This document shows positions 1-9,439 of a DNA stretch of 64,000 nt, piece after piece; position 1 is the stretch's first letter; every line of letters starts with the position of its first letter. The notes beneath the pieces are model-generated. The model searched no databases. It was not told the origin of the DNA and saw only the letters and a list, made by a program, of their open reading frames with translations. The DNA is from G963668435 sp963668435. GTDB taxonomy: Bacteria > Latescibacterota > Latescibacteria > Latescibacterales > Latescibacteraceae. Made by a program: the position numbers and the translations under genes. Where the stretch lies: positions 248,001-312,000 of the forward strand of contig CAXXSC010000008.1 of the NCBI GenBank assembly GCA_963668435.2, given 5' to 3'.

Positions 1-855
1 TTCACCAAACTCTCCCTCACCTGAAGTCAGGCTCCTCGTGTCCTCTGACTGCTTGCGCCCCCTGGTCTCGACAATAAGTTGGCCTTTTTCGCTGATAAAC
101 TTGTCCACAACATTTATCGCCGCATCGAGCGAACCGCCCGAATTGCTTCTGAGATCGAGTACGAGTCGCTCCATACCCTGATCGCGTAATTTCATCAAGG
201 CATTGTGAACATCATAATGAGTCATTGTCGAGAACTTGGTAACTTTGATATAGCCTGTTTCCGGATTGACCATAAACGCCTGCGAAACACTATTGACATC
301 CACACGGTCACGGGTAAGTGTGAACGGCAGCAACTCTTTCTCGCCGGGACGCTCGACATAAACAGTCACCTGCGATCCTGCCGGACCTCGCAAAAGCTCT
401 TTTACACGGTCATTGTCAACACCAACAGCATCGGCATCGTCAACCTTGATTATCTTATCACGCGACTTGATACCGGCAGCCTCAGAGGGCCCTCCCGGTA
501 TCACCTCGATAACTGTGATCTTCTCGTCTATCATGCCAAAGGATATACCTATTCCCTCGAAATTCCCACGTATACGCTCATTAAAATCTCTGGCAGAGTC
601 AACAGGCAGAAAACTTGAATGAGGATCGAGCTCATCCATCATACCTCTTATTGCGCCATCCATTACATCACTCAAAGTCACGGAAGTATCCACGTATGAA
701 TTGCGAATGTAACTGAGTATGTAATGCTGTACGGTCAACTTGTCCTGTATACTGAGCTCATCATTGTCGTCATTATCCTGGGCAAAGACCGGATTGATAT
801 TGACAAGCCCCAGAACGAGGATTACAGTAAGTAGTATTGATCTGAAAATTTTCAT
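1..855 (-). CDS. S41-family C-terminal processing protease (CtpA/Prc type), partial at window edge
   Basis: The 285 visible codons open with a Sec signal peptide (about residues 1-25, ending near NPVFA). A short helical region carrying the family-like DELDPHSSFL segment follows, then a PDZ domain (about 95-180) with IGISFG and VIPGGPSEAAGI, and then the start of the S41 peptidase domain (YIKVTKFS, LVLDLRSNSGGSLDAAI). The catalytic Ser/Lys lie beyond the window edge, so activity cannot be judged. The ATG at 855 is preceded by GAAAGG at a suitable distance. Enzymes of this family cleave or mature periplasmic proteins, often murein hydrolases or lipoproteins. It is last in the minus-strand glycan row, 155 bp after the preceding stop, so it may have its own promoter. 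Family call is firm; substrate is unknown. Confidence 0.93.
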   Translation of the reverse strand, partial: MKIFRSILLTVILVLGLVNINPVFAQDNDDNDELSIQDKLTVQHYILSYIRNSYVDTSVTLSDVMDGAIRGMMDELDPHSSFLPVDSARDFNERIRGNFEGIGISFGMIDEKITVIEVIPGGPSEAAGIKSRDKIIKVDDADAVGVDNDRVKELLRGPAGSQVTVYVERPGEKELLPFTLTRDRVDVNSVSQAFMVNPETGYIKVTKFSTMTHYDVHNALMKLRDQGMERLVLDLRSNSGGSLDAAINVVDKFISEKGQLIVETRGRKQSEDTRSLTSGEGEFGE

Positions 856-886
856 GGACAACCTTTCAGTTACATCTTTTAACTTC

Positions 887-913
887 AAAAATCCGTCTGC
901 CGTCTGCCGGCAG
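887..913. terminator. weak bidirectional hairpin between glycosyltransferase and S41 protease
   Basis: CTGCCG (897-902) pairs with CGGCAG (908-913) across a 5-nt loop. A T-run follows on the plus strand, and A residues at 887-891 give a T-run when read on the minus strand. The stem is only 6 bp, so termination would be leaky at best. Confidence 0.35.
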
Positions 914-1010
914 GTTTTTGTATCATTTTACACCATTTCATTCATTGGTCGTAACTTGAAATAAAGGCCATATGACCTGTTATATGGCAGGCTGAACGGA
1001 CAGTAAAACC

Positions 1011-2627
1011 TCAACTCGGTTTTATATCAATCAATGTCAGCACAGCATTATTCATATTTTCAACGTTTCCATTGCAATTCAGTTCCGGAATGAGCTTGAA
1101 TTCTGGTCTCATGACGCCAAATTTGCTTCCCGCGCGAAGAACATCGGCAAAAGGCACGCTCGAACCAGCGATCAAAACCGTCTGCACCCGATACTCACTT
1201 ATGATGTCGCCAAGATCCTCAACGAGACCAAGCACGTGGAGGCCGGAAAGTTCGCGGCCACGGATGGCATCTTTCGATGACTCCACACAACCGATCACCT
1301 CTGAAATAAAATGCTCATCACGTGCGAGGGAATCGCGCACGAAGACGGCATCCTCGAGACGGCCTACGACAACAGCGCTTTCACCGGCGCCATGCTCTTT
1401 CCGTCCGGCATTTACCTGATACAGAAAGCGCCAGCCCGAGACCAGGATAGTATTGAATCCCCAGCAGTAGAAAGAGGCGATTCGCGAGAAATTGTATTCT
1501 TTTATGAAGTTGACAATGAAAACATTGAATAGAAAACCTATAAATATGCCTATCAGCGACCGGTCGGGATCATTTCGGTATCGATGGTACATGCCGGTGA
1601 AAAAGAACGTGACCATGTAAAGCATCGAGTAGACAACAAAAATGGAAAGCCACTGCAGGCGGCTGTATGCCGGAGCCTCCTCGAGTTTGAGACCGAAACG
1701 AAGCACAATACCGAGAACAAGCGAGATATTCAGGAGCACGAGATCAAGAACAGGCTGCCACATACGCCGGAGCATTCTGACACAATACACTACACCCATG
1801 CTCGCGTAAATACCGGCGATGACCAGCCATTGCGGCATGTATTTTTTCGATCCTTTACGATAATGTTTCCCCACAAAGATGTGCATGGCAGTGTAAAAAT
1901 CGCGGACACTTTTACGGGTGGGAACCGTTTTCGCGCTTTCACCTTTGAAATGGATGATCTCGGTATTAGGCACGTAATAGATTTTCCATCCGGCCTGCTT
2001 GATACGGTAACAGAGATCGAGGTCCTCACCATACATGAAAAAATCACCATCGAGAAAACCTGCCTGGTCGAGGGCTTCCTTCCTGAGCATCATAAAAGAT
2101 CCGGAAAGGGCGTCGACCTCCGAAACAACCTCGGGGTCCAGATAGGTGAGATTGTAAGCGCCGAATGTCCTCGATTTCGGGAAAAGACCCGAAAGCCCGA
2201 TCATTTTGTAAAGCGCCATTCCCGGAGACGGGAACCCCCTCCTGCAGGCAAGCTGCAGCGAACCGTCAGGATTGAGCACCTTGCAGCCGGCAGCCCCTGC
2301 CTCAGGATGAGTATCGAGAAAATCGATCATGGTCGTAAGGGTGTCAGTCCGGAGCACAGTATCCGGGTTGAGGAGCAGCACATAGCGCCCCTGCGACTTT
2401 TCAAGGGCGAGATTGTTGCCCCGTGCAAAGCCGAGATTCGATCCGCTCTCTATAAGTTTCACCCAAGGATATTTCCGGCGCACCATAGCAACGCTGTCGT
2501 CATGCGAATCATTGTCGACGACATACACTTCTGTTGAAAGACCGTTGACCGCCTCGGAAAGAGTCGCAAGTGTCTGATCGAGGAATGATGAGACATTATA
2601 ACTGACTATTATGACACTGAGATCCAT
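1011..2627 (-). CDS. GT2 glycosyltransferase fused to the N-terminal (non-catalytic) half of a polyprenyl glycosylphosphotransferase
   Basis: Residues about 1-230 form a GT2 (rhamnosyltransferase-like) domain: SVIIVSYN at the start, NPDTVL as the DXD-type motif, and SGSFMMLRKEAL. About four hydrophobic segments follow (roughly 260-400), then a Rossmann-like domain with SAVVVGRLEDA and IGCVESS. The latter resembles the CoA_binding_3 domain that precedes the catalytic sugar-phosphate transferase domain in WbaP/EpsL-type enzymes. The catalytic domain itself is missing: the protein ends right after the Rossmann-like part. I chose the ATG at 2627 because the longer frame opens with a GTG and five residues not typical of the family. 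It probably transfers a sugar to a lipid-linked glycan at the inner membrane. The role of the C-terminal half is inference. It follows the DPM1-like gene by 36 bp. Confidence 0.85.
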   Translation of the reverse strand: MDLSVIIVSYNVSSFLDQTLATLSEAVNGLSTEVYVVDNDSHDDSVAMVRRKYPWVKLIESGSNLGFARGNNLALEKSQGRYVLLLNPDTVLRTDTLTTMIDFLDTHPEAGAAGCKVLNPDGSLQLACRRGFPSPGMALYKMIGLSGLFPKSRTFGAYNLTYLDPEVVSEVDALSGSFMMLRKEALDQAGFLDGDFFMYGEDLDLCYRIKQAGWKIYYVPNTEIIHFKGESAKTVPTRKSVRDFYTAMHIFVGKHYRKGSKKYMPQWLVIAGIYASMGVVYCVRMLRRMWQPVLDLVLLNISLVLGIVLRFGLKLEEAPAYSRLQWLSIFVVYSMLYMVTFFFTGMYHRYRNDPDRSLIGIFIGFLFNVFIVNFIKEYNFSRIASFYCWGFNTILVSGWRFLYQVNAGRKEHGAGESAVVVGRLEDAVFVRDSLARDEHFISEVIGCVESSKDAIRGRELSGLHVLGLVEDLGDIISEYRVQTVLIAGSSVPFADVLRAGSKFGVMRPEFKLIPELNCNGNVENMNNAVLTLIDIKPS

Positions 2628-2663
2628 AGAAATCCATTTCACAGTACTGCTGTTTTCATTCTG

Positions 2664-3377
2664 TTACAAGCGGCCCAGCATTTTAAGGAAACGTAGTTTC
2701 CAGACCATCCAGGCCGCTTCTTTCGCAATTGAGAATGACATTTTCGAATCACCGCTTCTCCTATCGTAAAACACAATAGGGATTTCCTTGATCCGGAATC
2801 CTTTCGACCATGCTTTCATGCTCATTTCGATCTGAAATGCATAGCCTGTGCTGGTGACTTTTGAAAGGTCGATCGCCTCGAGAACCTCGCGGCGGAAACA
2901 CTTGAAGCCGCCGGTTGCATCTCTGACAGGCATACCGGTTATTATTTCGGAATAACGGTTGGCAAAAAAGGAGATCAGAAGACGACTCAGCGGCCAGTTG
3001 ATGACATTGACACCGGTGATATATCGTGAACCGAGGACGAGGTCACTGTTTTCAATCTCACGCATGAAATCGGCGAGATATTCGGGACGGTGGGAGAAAT
3101 CGGCATCCATCTCGAACATGAGATCATACCCGTGTTCAAGTCCCCACTGAAAACCGGCTATATAGGCCGGACCAAGGCCGCCTTTCCCTGGGCGGTGAAG
3201 CACATGAACACGATTATCCCCAGCGGCGAGAGTATCGGCTATTTCACCCGTGCCATCAGGAGAGTTGTCGTCAACTACGAGAATTTCGAAATCGAAAGTC
3301 TGACCGAGCACGGCAGCGCAGATATCCTCGATATTCTCTTTTTCGTTGTATGTCGGTATTATTATCAGCGATTTCAT
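2664..3377 (-). CDS. Polyprenol-phosphate mannose/glucose synthase (DPM1-like GT2)
   Basis: A 237-residue single-domain GT2 without C-terminal membrane helices, the length of soluble DPM1-type enzymes. Visible motifs are IIIPTYNEKENI at the N terminus, VVDDNSPDGT, the catalytic DADFSHRPE, and SRYITG. Family members move a hexose from GDP- or UDP-sugar to polyprenyl phosphate, giving the lipid donor used by periplasm-facing glycosyltransferases such as YfhO- or PMT-like proteins. That fits the YfhO-type gene two genes upstream. It lies between the RmlD-like gene (95 bp gap) and the GT2 fusion (36 bp gap), probably in one transcript. Sugar specificity cannot be read from sequence. Confidence 0.92.
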   Translation of the reverse strand: MKSLIIIPTYNEKENIEDICAAVLGQTFDFEILVVDDNSPDGTGEIADTLAAGDNRVHVLHRPGKGGLGPAYIAGFQWGLEHGYDLMFEMDADFSHRPEYLADFMREIENSDLVLGSRYITGVNVINWPLSRLLISFFANRYSEIITGMPVRDATGGFKCFRREVLEAIDLSKVTSTGYAFQIEMSMKAWSKGFRIKEIPIVFYDRRSGDSKMSFSIAKEAAWMVWKLRFLKMLGRL

Positions 3378-3472
3378 AGATGTTCCATTTAGGGCCGATC
3401 ATTTTTGTTCTCAACAAGACCGGAAACGTTATGATATATTTTCCCGGTCACCAGCAGCAACAGTCGGCAAAA

Positions 3473-4363
3473 TCAAAAAAGCGCCCCCGATTCGATCATC
3501 GCATATAGCGCGGTTTTAAAATGCATTGTCGGATGGCCGAGAATTTCGTGCAGACGTTCAGTCACGAAACCGCTCTCGAGCGGTCGTCGTGCATCGAATC
3601 CAATTTCGCTGCTGGTCACCTCTGTTATGAGGTCACGTGGAACAGCAAGGACATCAGCCAGAATATATGCCATTTCTACTCTCGAAAGCCTGTCCGCGGT
3701 GCCGAAATGAAGCGTCCCGGTGATTTTGTGTCCAATAAGGTGCCATATCGTTTCGGCGAGCTCAATCATAAAAGCCGGGGTCGTGAACTGATCGCGGACA
3801 ATCCTGACCTCGTTCACGGCTGTCAACTGTTCGGCAAGCCAGCTGATGAAATTATGCCCTGTTCCCGCACGCCGCCGTCCGAAAGGGACACTGATCCTGA
3901 GAATCAGGCTACGTTCGAGAGCATTGATAACGACTTTCTCACCCTCATGTTTTGTCCTGCCGTATATATTTACTGGATTGGGTGTATCTATCTCATCATA
4001 GGGGCCTTTTTCGCCATCAAAAACATAGTCAGTCGAAAGATAGACCATACCTGCACCACACTCACGTGCCGCTTCAGCCACATTGGCGCTTCCCGTTACA
4101 TTGATACTCCGGGCCAGTTCTGGATTGCGCTCACAACCATCCACATCGGTCATCGCCGCACAGTGAATGATATAATCAGGATCGGAGCAGCCGACAGCCA
4201 TCATCAGCTTGTCACGGTCCAGGATATCCACCCTGAACCAGGGGCTTTCAGGCGGATTCTGATCAAACGGCTCCAGAAGAGATTCGACTGTGATGCTTTC
4301 CGGCCTGGCGCTAATAATCTCTCTGCCAATACGACCGGTGGCTCCTGTCAGAAGCACTTTCAT
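3473..4363 (-). CDS. dTDP-4-dehydrorhamnose reductase-like NAD(P)-dependent SDR (RmlD family)
   Basis: A 296-residue extended SDR. It has an N-terminal GATGRIG dinucleotide-binding loop (residues 7-13), active-site STDYVF (110-115), and YGRTK with the catalytic Tyr134 and Lys138. RmlD reduces dTDP-4-dehydro-L-rhamnose to dTDP-L-rhamnose, and homologues without rmlABC neighbours act on other nucleotide sugars. No rmlA, B or C is in the window, so the substrate is open. Its ATG overlaps the TGA of the upstream YfhO-type gene by 4 nt, so translation is likely coupled. Confidence 0.88.
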   Translation of the reverse strand: MKVLLTGATGRIGREIISARPESITVESLLEPFDQNPPESPWFRVDILDRDKLMMAVGCSDPDYIIHCAAMTDVDGCERNPELARSINVTGSANVAEAARECGAGMVYLSTDYVFDGEKGPYDEIDTPNPVNIYGRTKHEGEKVVINALERSLILRISVPFGRRRAGTGHNFISWLAEQLTAVNEVRIVRDQFTTPAFMIELAETIWHLIGHKITGTLHFGTADRLSRVEMAYILADVLAVPRDLITEVTSSEIGFDARRPLESGFVTERLHEILGHPTMHFKTALYAMIESGALF

Positions 4364-6816
4364 TGCTCTTTCGCCTTTTTCACTCTCAGGTACAGAAATA
4401 TTTCCGATGCGATAAGTATCAGAATGATAAGTGCAATCGCAAAAAGTGTCAGACGCCCACCCGCCTCGTATGGGACAGAATGGAAAATAAAGCGCACGAC
4501 ATGATCACCGGCATCACAGGGCACAGCCATGAATGTGACATTGGCCCTTATAATTTCAGTATCGACACCGTCGACCTCGGCCCGCCAGTATGGGACATAA
4601 TTATCGCTTAGAACAAGATAGCCGGGAGCTGTACATGAACAGTGAATCTCCGCGCCCCACTCGGTATACTCGATATCACTGACAACGGAGCCGCTTACTC
4701 CGGTCGCCGCCTTGAAAGGCAGATCGCTTTCATCCGCCTCGAGCGTCGCGGTTGTCGAGGGATCGAAAGAAGCATCACCGAGCAGTTTCACCGCGGCCGT
4801 ATCACTCGGAACAGCCACAAAACCGTGCACGACAAAAGCGCGGGGAAGTGCATACTCATTTTTCACAAGACCGATTGAACCCGGCTGGTTTTGCAGAAGC
4901 AGATATTTGACACCAGCGACCTTTAAGAAATTATTGAGCGCCAGCCCCTCGATATATAGACTACGATCGATAACCCAAAATTTCGTTAAATGCGAGTTCG
5001 CAGGACCACGGAAAAGCTCGTAACTCTGAAGCTCGTTATTATGAGAACCGCTAACAGTGGAAATTCCAAACATCGCATAGTAGTTATTGGGACGTGATGG
5101 ATCGAACACACGAAACGGCCCCTCTTCCCTCATTTTCTCCTGAATTTTCTTAATAGCCGGAACAGGCGCCCGGAGAGGATAGGTATTCGGATCGACCGTG
5201 GTAATGAAACGGCTGCAGACAACCGACTGATCGATAAAAGTTACGAGTGCGAACAAGGCAATTAATCCAACATTTCCGATTTTCTTTGTAGAAAACATCC
5301 ACAAACCGCCGAGTGCAGCCAGCGACAGAATCAGAATGCGCCAGAGATCGGAAATAACAAACGGTATATTGGCAAGCATAGTCTGAACACGGAAATCCGG
5401 CATTTTATGGAAGAAAATACCAGCCCAGGTCCTGAAGAAACTCTCACCGCCCAGAGTAATGACAACAGCCGCAGCAAAAAGGAATCCTCCAAAAACAAGG
5501 ATACGTCTGTCACACAATTCCAGACTGCTTTCACCCTCGAAAAGGTCGGAAATGAAATCAGTCGCCATGGCGACAATCGAGAATGCAAAGAGAAAAATGA
5601 TCATGCTCGGCGCACGAAAAACTTTCACTCCCGGCACAAGTGCATAGAACAGACGATAGAACGGCGTATCCGCACCAAGAGCGTATATGAGCGAGAGAAA
5701 GGCAATCCCAAGGAAAAACCATCGGCGTTTTTTTTGTGTACAAATCATCGCGAACAACGCCAGCAGCATAGGGAGAAGTCCATGATATTCCGAATTGAGC
5801 TTGAATACGTTTTTACCCCAATAATGATCAACACCGTAATACGAGCCGCCCCTTGTATCGATATAAGTATTTCCCTGGAAAGAAGGCACCAGCATACCAG
5901 CGACCTCTTCCGGGTGCATGGACCAGGAGGTGGCATATTCATAGGTTGAACGTTCACCACCGGTACGGACCGACTGCGAAGTTGAGAACTTATAGGCAGG
6001 AAACAGCTGTACAGCTCCAAGCATGAGCGCGAACACGACCGCCATGACAAACAGGGACGAGCGTAGCGCAATTGCCTTGAATGAGTGGTCCTCACTGTCG
6101 TAGAGTCGATACAGAAAATAGAGTCCGAGGGCCCAGTATGCATAATAAGCCATCTGAACATGCGAGGTGAGGATGAGAAGCCCCATCAAGCCGCCTAACA
6201 GGGCAAAACGCGCCATCGTGGCTTTCTGCATACCGAATTCCAGGGCGGCAAACGCAAGCGGCAGCCAGGCGATTATGTACATCTTGGCGTCATGCCCCGG
6301 ATACACCTGGGAAACAAACGATGGCGCCAGCATATACATGAGCCCGCCGAGAAATGAAGCGTCGCGGCGATTCCCCATCGAACGGAGGAATACGAACATC
6401 GCTATTCCGGCGAGAAAGACATGCCAGACCAGTTTGTGACCGAGCGCCCGTTCGAGGGGAATGAAAAATTTCAGCCAGGCTCCGGGATAAAACGTGTCAC
6501 CATGCATAGCATCGACAAAAGGCAGGCCACCAAGCACATACGGATTCCAACGGGGAACACCGCCATATTCATTATGAAATTCCTTGTAAAGCTTTCTTGT
6601 ATAGACGCCGTCTGGAATAGTATCCCCACCAAACAACATGTTATCACTGAAAAGAAACTCACGGAACATGAACATGGTAATGATAAAGTAGATACCAAAA
6701 AACAATACCTTTGCATTGGAGCTGTTCAGGTATGTCAGTGTAGACTGAAGGCGTGTTTTTCTGAAACGCTTGTTTTTCGAGGAACTCGAACTGTTGGAAG
6801 ATCGCTTTTTCTGCAT
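4360..6816 (-). CDS. YfhO-family polytopic membrane protein (probable lipid-linked-sugar glycosyltransferase)
   Basis: About 818 residues. A Ser/Lys/Arg-rich cytoplasmic head is followed by a long membrane region with about a dozen hydrophobic segments, an extracytoplasmic beta-rich domain (about 640-780) with YLVLSDNYVPYWRAEVDG, and a last membrane helix near the C terminus. The early loop FGGDTIPDG and the DYVPYW-type stretch are characteristic of the YfhO family. Its Gram-positive members glycosylate teichoic acids from polyprenyl-phosphate sugars. The neighbouring DPM1-like synthase would supply such a donor. I placed the start at the ATG at 6816, which has AGGG upstream; a TTG/GTG start 5-6 codons earlier is possible. 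It overlaps the RmlD-like gene by 4 nt. Acceptor is unknown. Confidence 0.85.
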   Translation of the reverse strand: MQKKRSSNSSSSSKNKRFRKTRLQSTLTYLNSSNAKVLFFGIYFIITMFMFREFLFSDNMLFGGDTIPDGVYTRKLYKEFHNEYGGVPRWNPYVLGGLPFVDAMHGDTFYPGAWLKFFIPLERALGHKLVWHVFLAGIAMFVFLRSMGNRRDASFLGGLMYMLAPSFVSQVYPGHDAKMYIIAWLPLAFAALEFGMQKATMARFALLGGLMGLLILTSHVQMAYYAYWALGLYFLYRLYDSEDHSFKAIALRSSLFVMAVVFALMLGAVQLFPAYKFSTSQSVRTGGERSTYEYATSWSMHPEEVAGMLVPSFQGNTYIDTRGGSYYGVDHYWGKNVFKLNSEYHGLLPMLLALFAMICTQKKRRWFFLGIAFLSLIYALGADTPFYRLFYALVPGVKVFRAPSMIIFLFAFSIVAMATDFISDLFEGESSLELCDRRILVFGGFLFAAAVVITLGGESFFRTWAGIFFHKMPDFRVQTMLANIPFVISDLWRILILSLAALGGLWMFSTKKIGNVGLIALFALVTFIDQSVVCSRFITTVDPNTYPLRAPVPAIKKIQEKMREEGPFRVFDPSRPNNYYAMFGISTVSGSHNNELQSYELFRGPANSHLTKFWVIDRSLYIEGLALNNFLKVAGVKYLLLQNQPGSIGLVKNEYALPRAFVVHGFVAVPSDTAAVKLLGDASFDPSTTATLEADESDLPFKAATGVSGSVVSDIEYTEWGAEIHCSCTAPGYLVLSDNYVPYWRAEVDGVDTEIIRANVTFMAVPCDAGDHVVRFIFHSVPYEAGGRLTLFAIALIILILIASEIFLYLRVKKAKEQ

Positions 6817-6945
6817 TGAGCAGCCCTTCACCAATAAAAAGATAAAAATGTGGTTTAACAGCAGTGGAAATATAAAAAAATCGATGTGAAAAACAACCGA
6901 AGTTTTCTTTGGATAAATGTGATCAATGAAAAGATATAACTGACG

Positions 6946-8220
6946 CTACTCGAAACCGATCTCGAATTGAGCAGCTTTTGAAGGTGAAAAGTCATTTTGA
7001 GCCATCTGGGCATAAAGCTGTGAGATGAAACCCGCAACAGTATCGTAATTCGTATAGCGCTCGATAACCTTCCTTGACCTCCCCCCTATCCGTTTCCTCT
7101 CATCCGGGTGTTTCAGAAAAAAATCAAGCGCTTCAGCAAGCGCCTTTGAAGAACGTTCGGGAACAAGCTTACCTGTCTTGTTTTCTTTTATGAGCGTGGG
7201 AATACCACTTAAATCAGAGGCGACCACGGGAAGGCCCGCCGCCATTGCCTCCGGGACAACAACGGGGAGACCGTCCACTGCCCCGCTTTCATGACGAATC
7301 GAGGGCACCGTGAAAATATCGGCCATCCTGAAATACACCGGTACCTCATCGCGCATGACCGCCCCCGGCATTCTGACACGGTCACTGATACCAAGCTCAC
7401 CAGCCCTGCGTTTCATATCTTCATAAAGAACACCTCCGCCCGCAAGAACGAGGGTCACATCTTTGTGACATGCCGCGATTTCCCTGAATGAGTCGAGGAG
7501 ATAGTCGAATCCCTTGACATAGACCATCCGACCCATGGCAAGAATGACAGTATCACCATCCGGTACATTCAGCTTCTTTTTGAGTGCGACGACATGCTCG
7601 TCGCTGACATGGTCCGCGAAATCCGTCTCAACCGTATTGGGAATGAAACCTATCTTGCCGGTATCGACACCAATATTTCCGAGCCGGCGGGTCAGATCGG
7701 GGCTTGGCGAAAGGATATATGAAGCATTTCTTCCAGCCGAACGGGCCATTGCCCTGAACAGGGGATTCTTTTCCGCGGTAAAGACATCGGAACCATGAAG
7801 CTGGATAAGTAACGGAATACCGGTAGCTTTCGCCACCTGCCCCGCGATGAAACCGTTCGGCAGAATCCAGTGAGCGTGAATGATATCCGGTTTTGTTCGC
7901 TTTACCCGGCGAAGAAAAGAACGATAAGCGCCCGCAAAAAGAAAAGGTGACAACGCGAGCACCCGTTTCCTGAAACGGACATTCCCCTCGATTGTTCGTG
8001 AATAACCGAGGATATGCAGGGAATCAGGCCATATATACTTATAGGTGTCGAGATCGACGTTGTGATCCTCCGGCATGCGCCGCCACGCCGGATCGAACGC
8101 AGTCAGCACGGAGACTTCATTGCCGAGTGAGGCGATACGTTCCATGAGTTTTTCAACAAATGGCGCGTTAATATCGTCTGTAAAGCGGGGATATGTATGG
8201 GTCAGGGTGGCTATTTTCAT
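6946..8220 (-). CDS. GT4-family glycosyltransferase (GT-B fold)
   Basis: About 424 residues. It has the two Rossmann-like halves of the GT-B fold: an N-terminal acceptor domain with THTYPRF and HAHWILPNG, and a C-terminal donor domain with LAMGRMVYVKGFDYLL, VLAGGG and the E-x7-E-like segment around DGLPVVVPEAMAAGLPVV. Such enzymes use nucleotide sugars to extend lipid-linked or outer-membrane glycans at the cytoplasmic face. The ATG at 8220 fits the family N terminus (MKIATLTHTYPRF); the in-frame TTG at 8241 adds seven unlikely residues. Flanking gaps are about 130-140 bp. Sugar specificity is unknown. Confidence 0.9.
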   Translation of the reverse strand: MKIATLTHTYPRFTDDINAPFVEKLMERIASLGNEVSVLTAFDPAWRRMPEDHNVDLDTYKYIWPDSLHILGYSRTIEGNVRFRKRVLALSPFLFAGAYRSFLRRVKRTKPDIIHAHWILPNGFIAGQVAKATGIPLLIQLHGSDVFTAEKNPLFRAMARSAGRNASYILSPSPDLTRRLGNIGVDTGKIGFIPNTVETDFADHVSDEHVVALKKKLNVPDGDTVILAMGRMVYVKGFDYLLDSFREIAACHKDVTLVLAGGGVLYEDMKRRAGELGISDRVRMPGAVMRDEVPVYFRMADIFTVPSIRHESGAVDGLPVVVPEAMAAGLPVVASDLSGIPTLIKENKTGKLVPERSSKALAEALDFFLKHPDERKRIGGRSRKVIERYTNYDTVAGFISQLYAQMAQNDFSPSKAAQFEIGFE

Positions 8221-8361
8221 AGGAAAGGTTTCAATCGGCAAAATTAAGTGGAACAGATCAGCCTGTTAAGTTGTGATAACGAATCGGATCAGTCCAATTC
8301 TATTTTTTACGATGTGCAGGCTTTTGGCTTTTTGAAAGGTAAAATATTTTCCGTCCTTATG

Positions 8362-9273
8362 CTAACGCTTACGTTCCATAATCCCATGGGTGATCAATTC
8401 TGCAAGAAGACCGGTGGAAATGAACTGTATGCCGAGAAGCACCATGAATATCGCACCCAGTAACAGCGGAACACGGCCATGTATATTGGTGAATCCGGTG
8501 CTTGCCCATATTTTGACTATATAGAGATTGACAATACCGCCGAGAAAACAGCAGAAAAGACCGACCGAACCGAAAAAATGCAGTGGTTTCGATGTGTAAC
8601 GTGTCAAAAGAATGACTGTCAGAAGGTCGAGAAATCCGGTAACGAGACGCTTGGCGCCGTATTTCGACTGGCCGTGTTTTCTCGGGTGGTGCTGAACGGG
8701 AATTTCGCCCACCGTGAAACCGTTGAACTTGGCAAGTACCGGTATGTATCGGTGAAGTTCCCCATAAAGCGTAAGTGACTCGACGACTTCCTTGCGGTAT
8801 GCCTTGAGACCACAATTGAAATCATGCAGTTTAAGACCACTGAAATATCGTACAACCGCATTGAACAGCTTGGATGGAAGGGTTTTCGACAATGGGTCAT
8901 GGCGGGTCTTTTTCCAGCCGGAAACCATGTCGAGACCGGAATCGAGAGCCGCGACTAATGCCGGTATTTCCGCGGGATCGTCCTGAAGGTCGGCATCCAT
9001 CGTTATGACAATACAACCGGTCGAAGCCTCGAAACCGGCCTGAAGTCCCGCCGCTTTTCCCATATTTGTACGGAAATGGATGATTTTCGCCCGGTTGTCC
9101 CGCTCACGTATGTTTTCAAGTACATTCAAAGAGCTGTCCGTAGAGCCATCGTCAACAAAGACAATTTCGAACTCGCAACCCATTCCTTCACAAACAGAAA
9201 CAATACGCCTGTGGAGTTCTTCGAGGCTGTCCTTTTCGCTGTATAGCGGAACGACTATCGAGAGTGTTTGCAT
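8362..9273 (-). CDS. GT2 polyprenyl-phosphate glycosyltransferase with two C-terminal membrane helices (ArnC/GtrB-like)
   Basis: 303 residues. The GT2 domain carries SIVVPLYSEKDSL, FVDDGSTDSS, MDADLQDDP (catalytic DxD region) and the NCGLKAYR loop. Two hydrophobic segments follow near 230-290. This layout is that of ArnC, GtrB and DPMS-like enzymes, which load a sugar onto undecaprenyl phosphate. It is a second lipid-sugar synthase besides the soluble one at 2664-3377. The insertion sequence at 9307-10622 ends only 34 bp upstream of its ATG, so its natural promoter or read-through from 12307 has been interrupted. Confidence 0.9.
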   Translation of the reverse strand: MQTLSIVVPLYSEKDSLEELHRRIVSVCEGMGCEFEIVFVDDGSTDSSLNVLENIRERDNRAKIIHFRTNMGKAAGLQAGFEASTGCIVITMDADLQDDPAEIPALVAALDSGLDMVSGWKKTRHDPLSKTLPSKLFNAVVRYFSGLKLHDFNCGLKAYRKEVVESLTLYGELHRYIPVLAKFNGFTVGEIPVQHHPRKHGQSKYGAKRLVTGFLDLLTVILLTRYTSKPLHFFGSVGLFCCFLGGIVNLYIVKIWASTGFTNIHGRVPLLLGAIFMVLLGIQFISTGLLAELITHGIMERKR

Positions 9274-9297
9274 TAAACGGCCAATCCCTTTGAATAA

Positions 9298-9306
9298 ATT
9301 TAAGAT
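9298..9306. repeat. Target-site duplication, left copy
   Basis: ATTTAAGAT directly abuts the left inverted repeat of the IS4-family element and is identical to 10623-10631. A duplication of about 9-12 bp is usual for IS4-family elements. Confidence 0.92.
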
Positions 9307-9325
9307 CAGTAGTGTCCCAACGTTA
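9307..9325 (+). repeat. Left terminal inverted repeat of the IS4-family element
   Basis: The 19-bp end starts CAGTAGTGTCCCAACG and is the reverse complement of 10604-10622 except for one position. The first codons of the transposase start 115 bp inside. Confidence 0.9.
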
Positions 9326-9439
9326 TAAATTAAAAACCATGTAAAGAATTGATAATAAATATGATAGAAAAAAATAAGACCTGTATCGACTTGAAAAGTG
9401 TATTAAACTATGACCTGTCCTATAGCAAAGGAGAGGTCG

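Noticed and set aside
1584..2537. 317-codon plus-strand open frame opposite the GT2 fusion
   Set aside because: It is antisense to conserved GT2 motifs and low-complexity in appearance, so not a gene.
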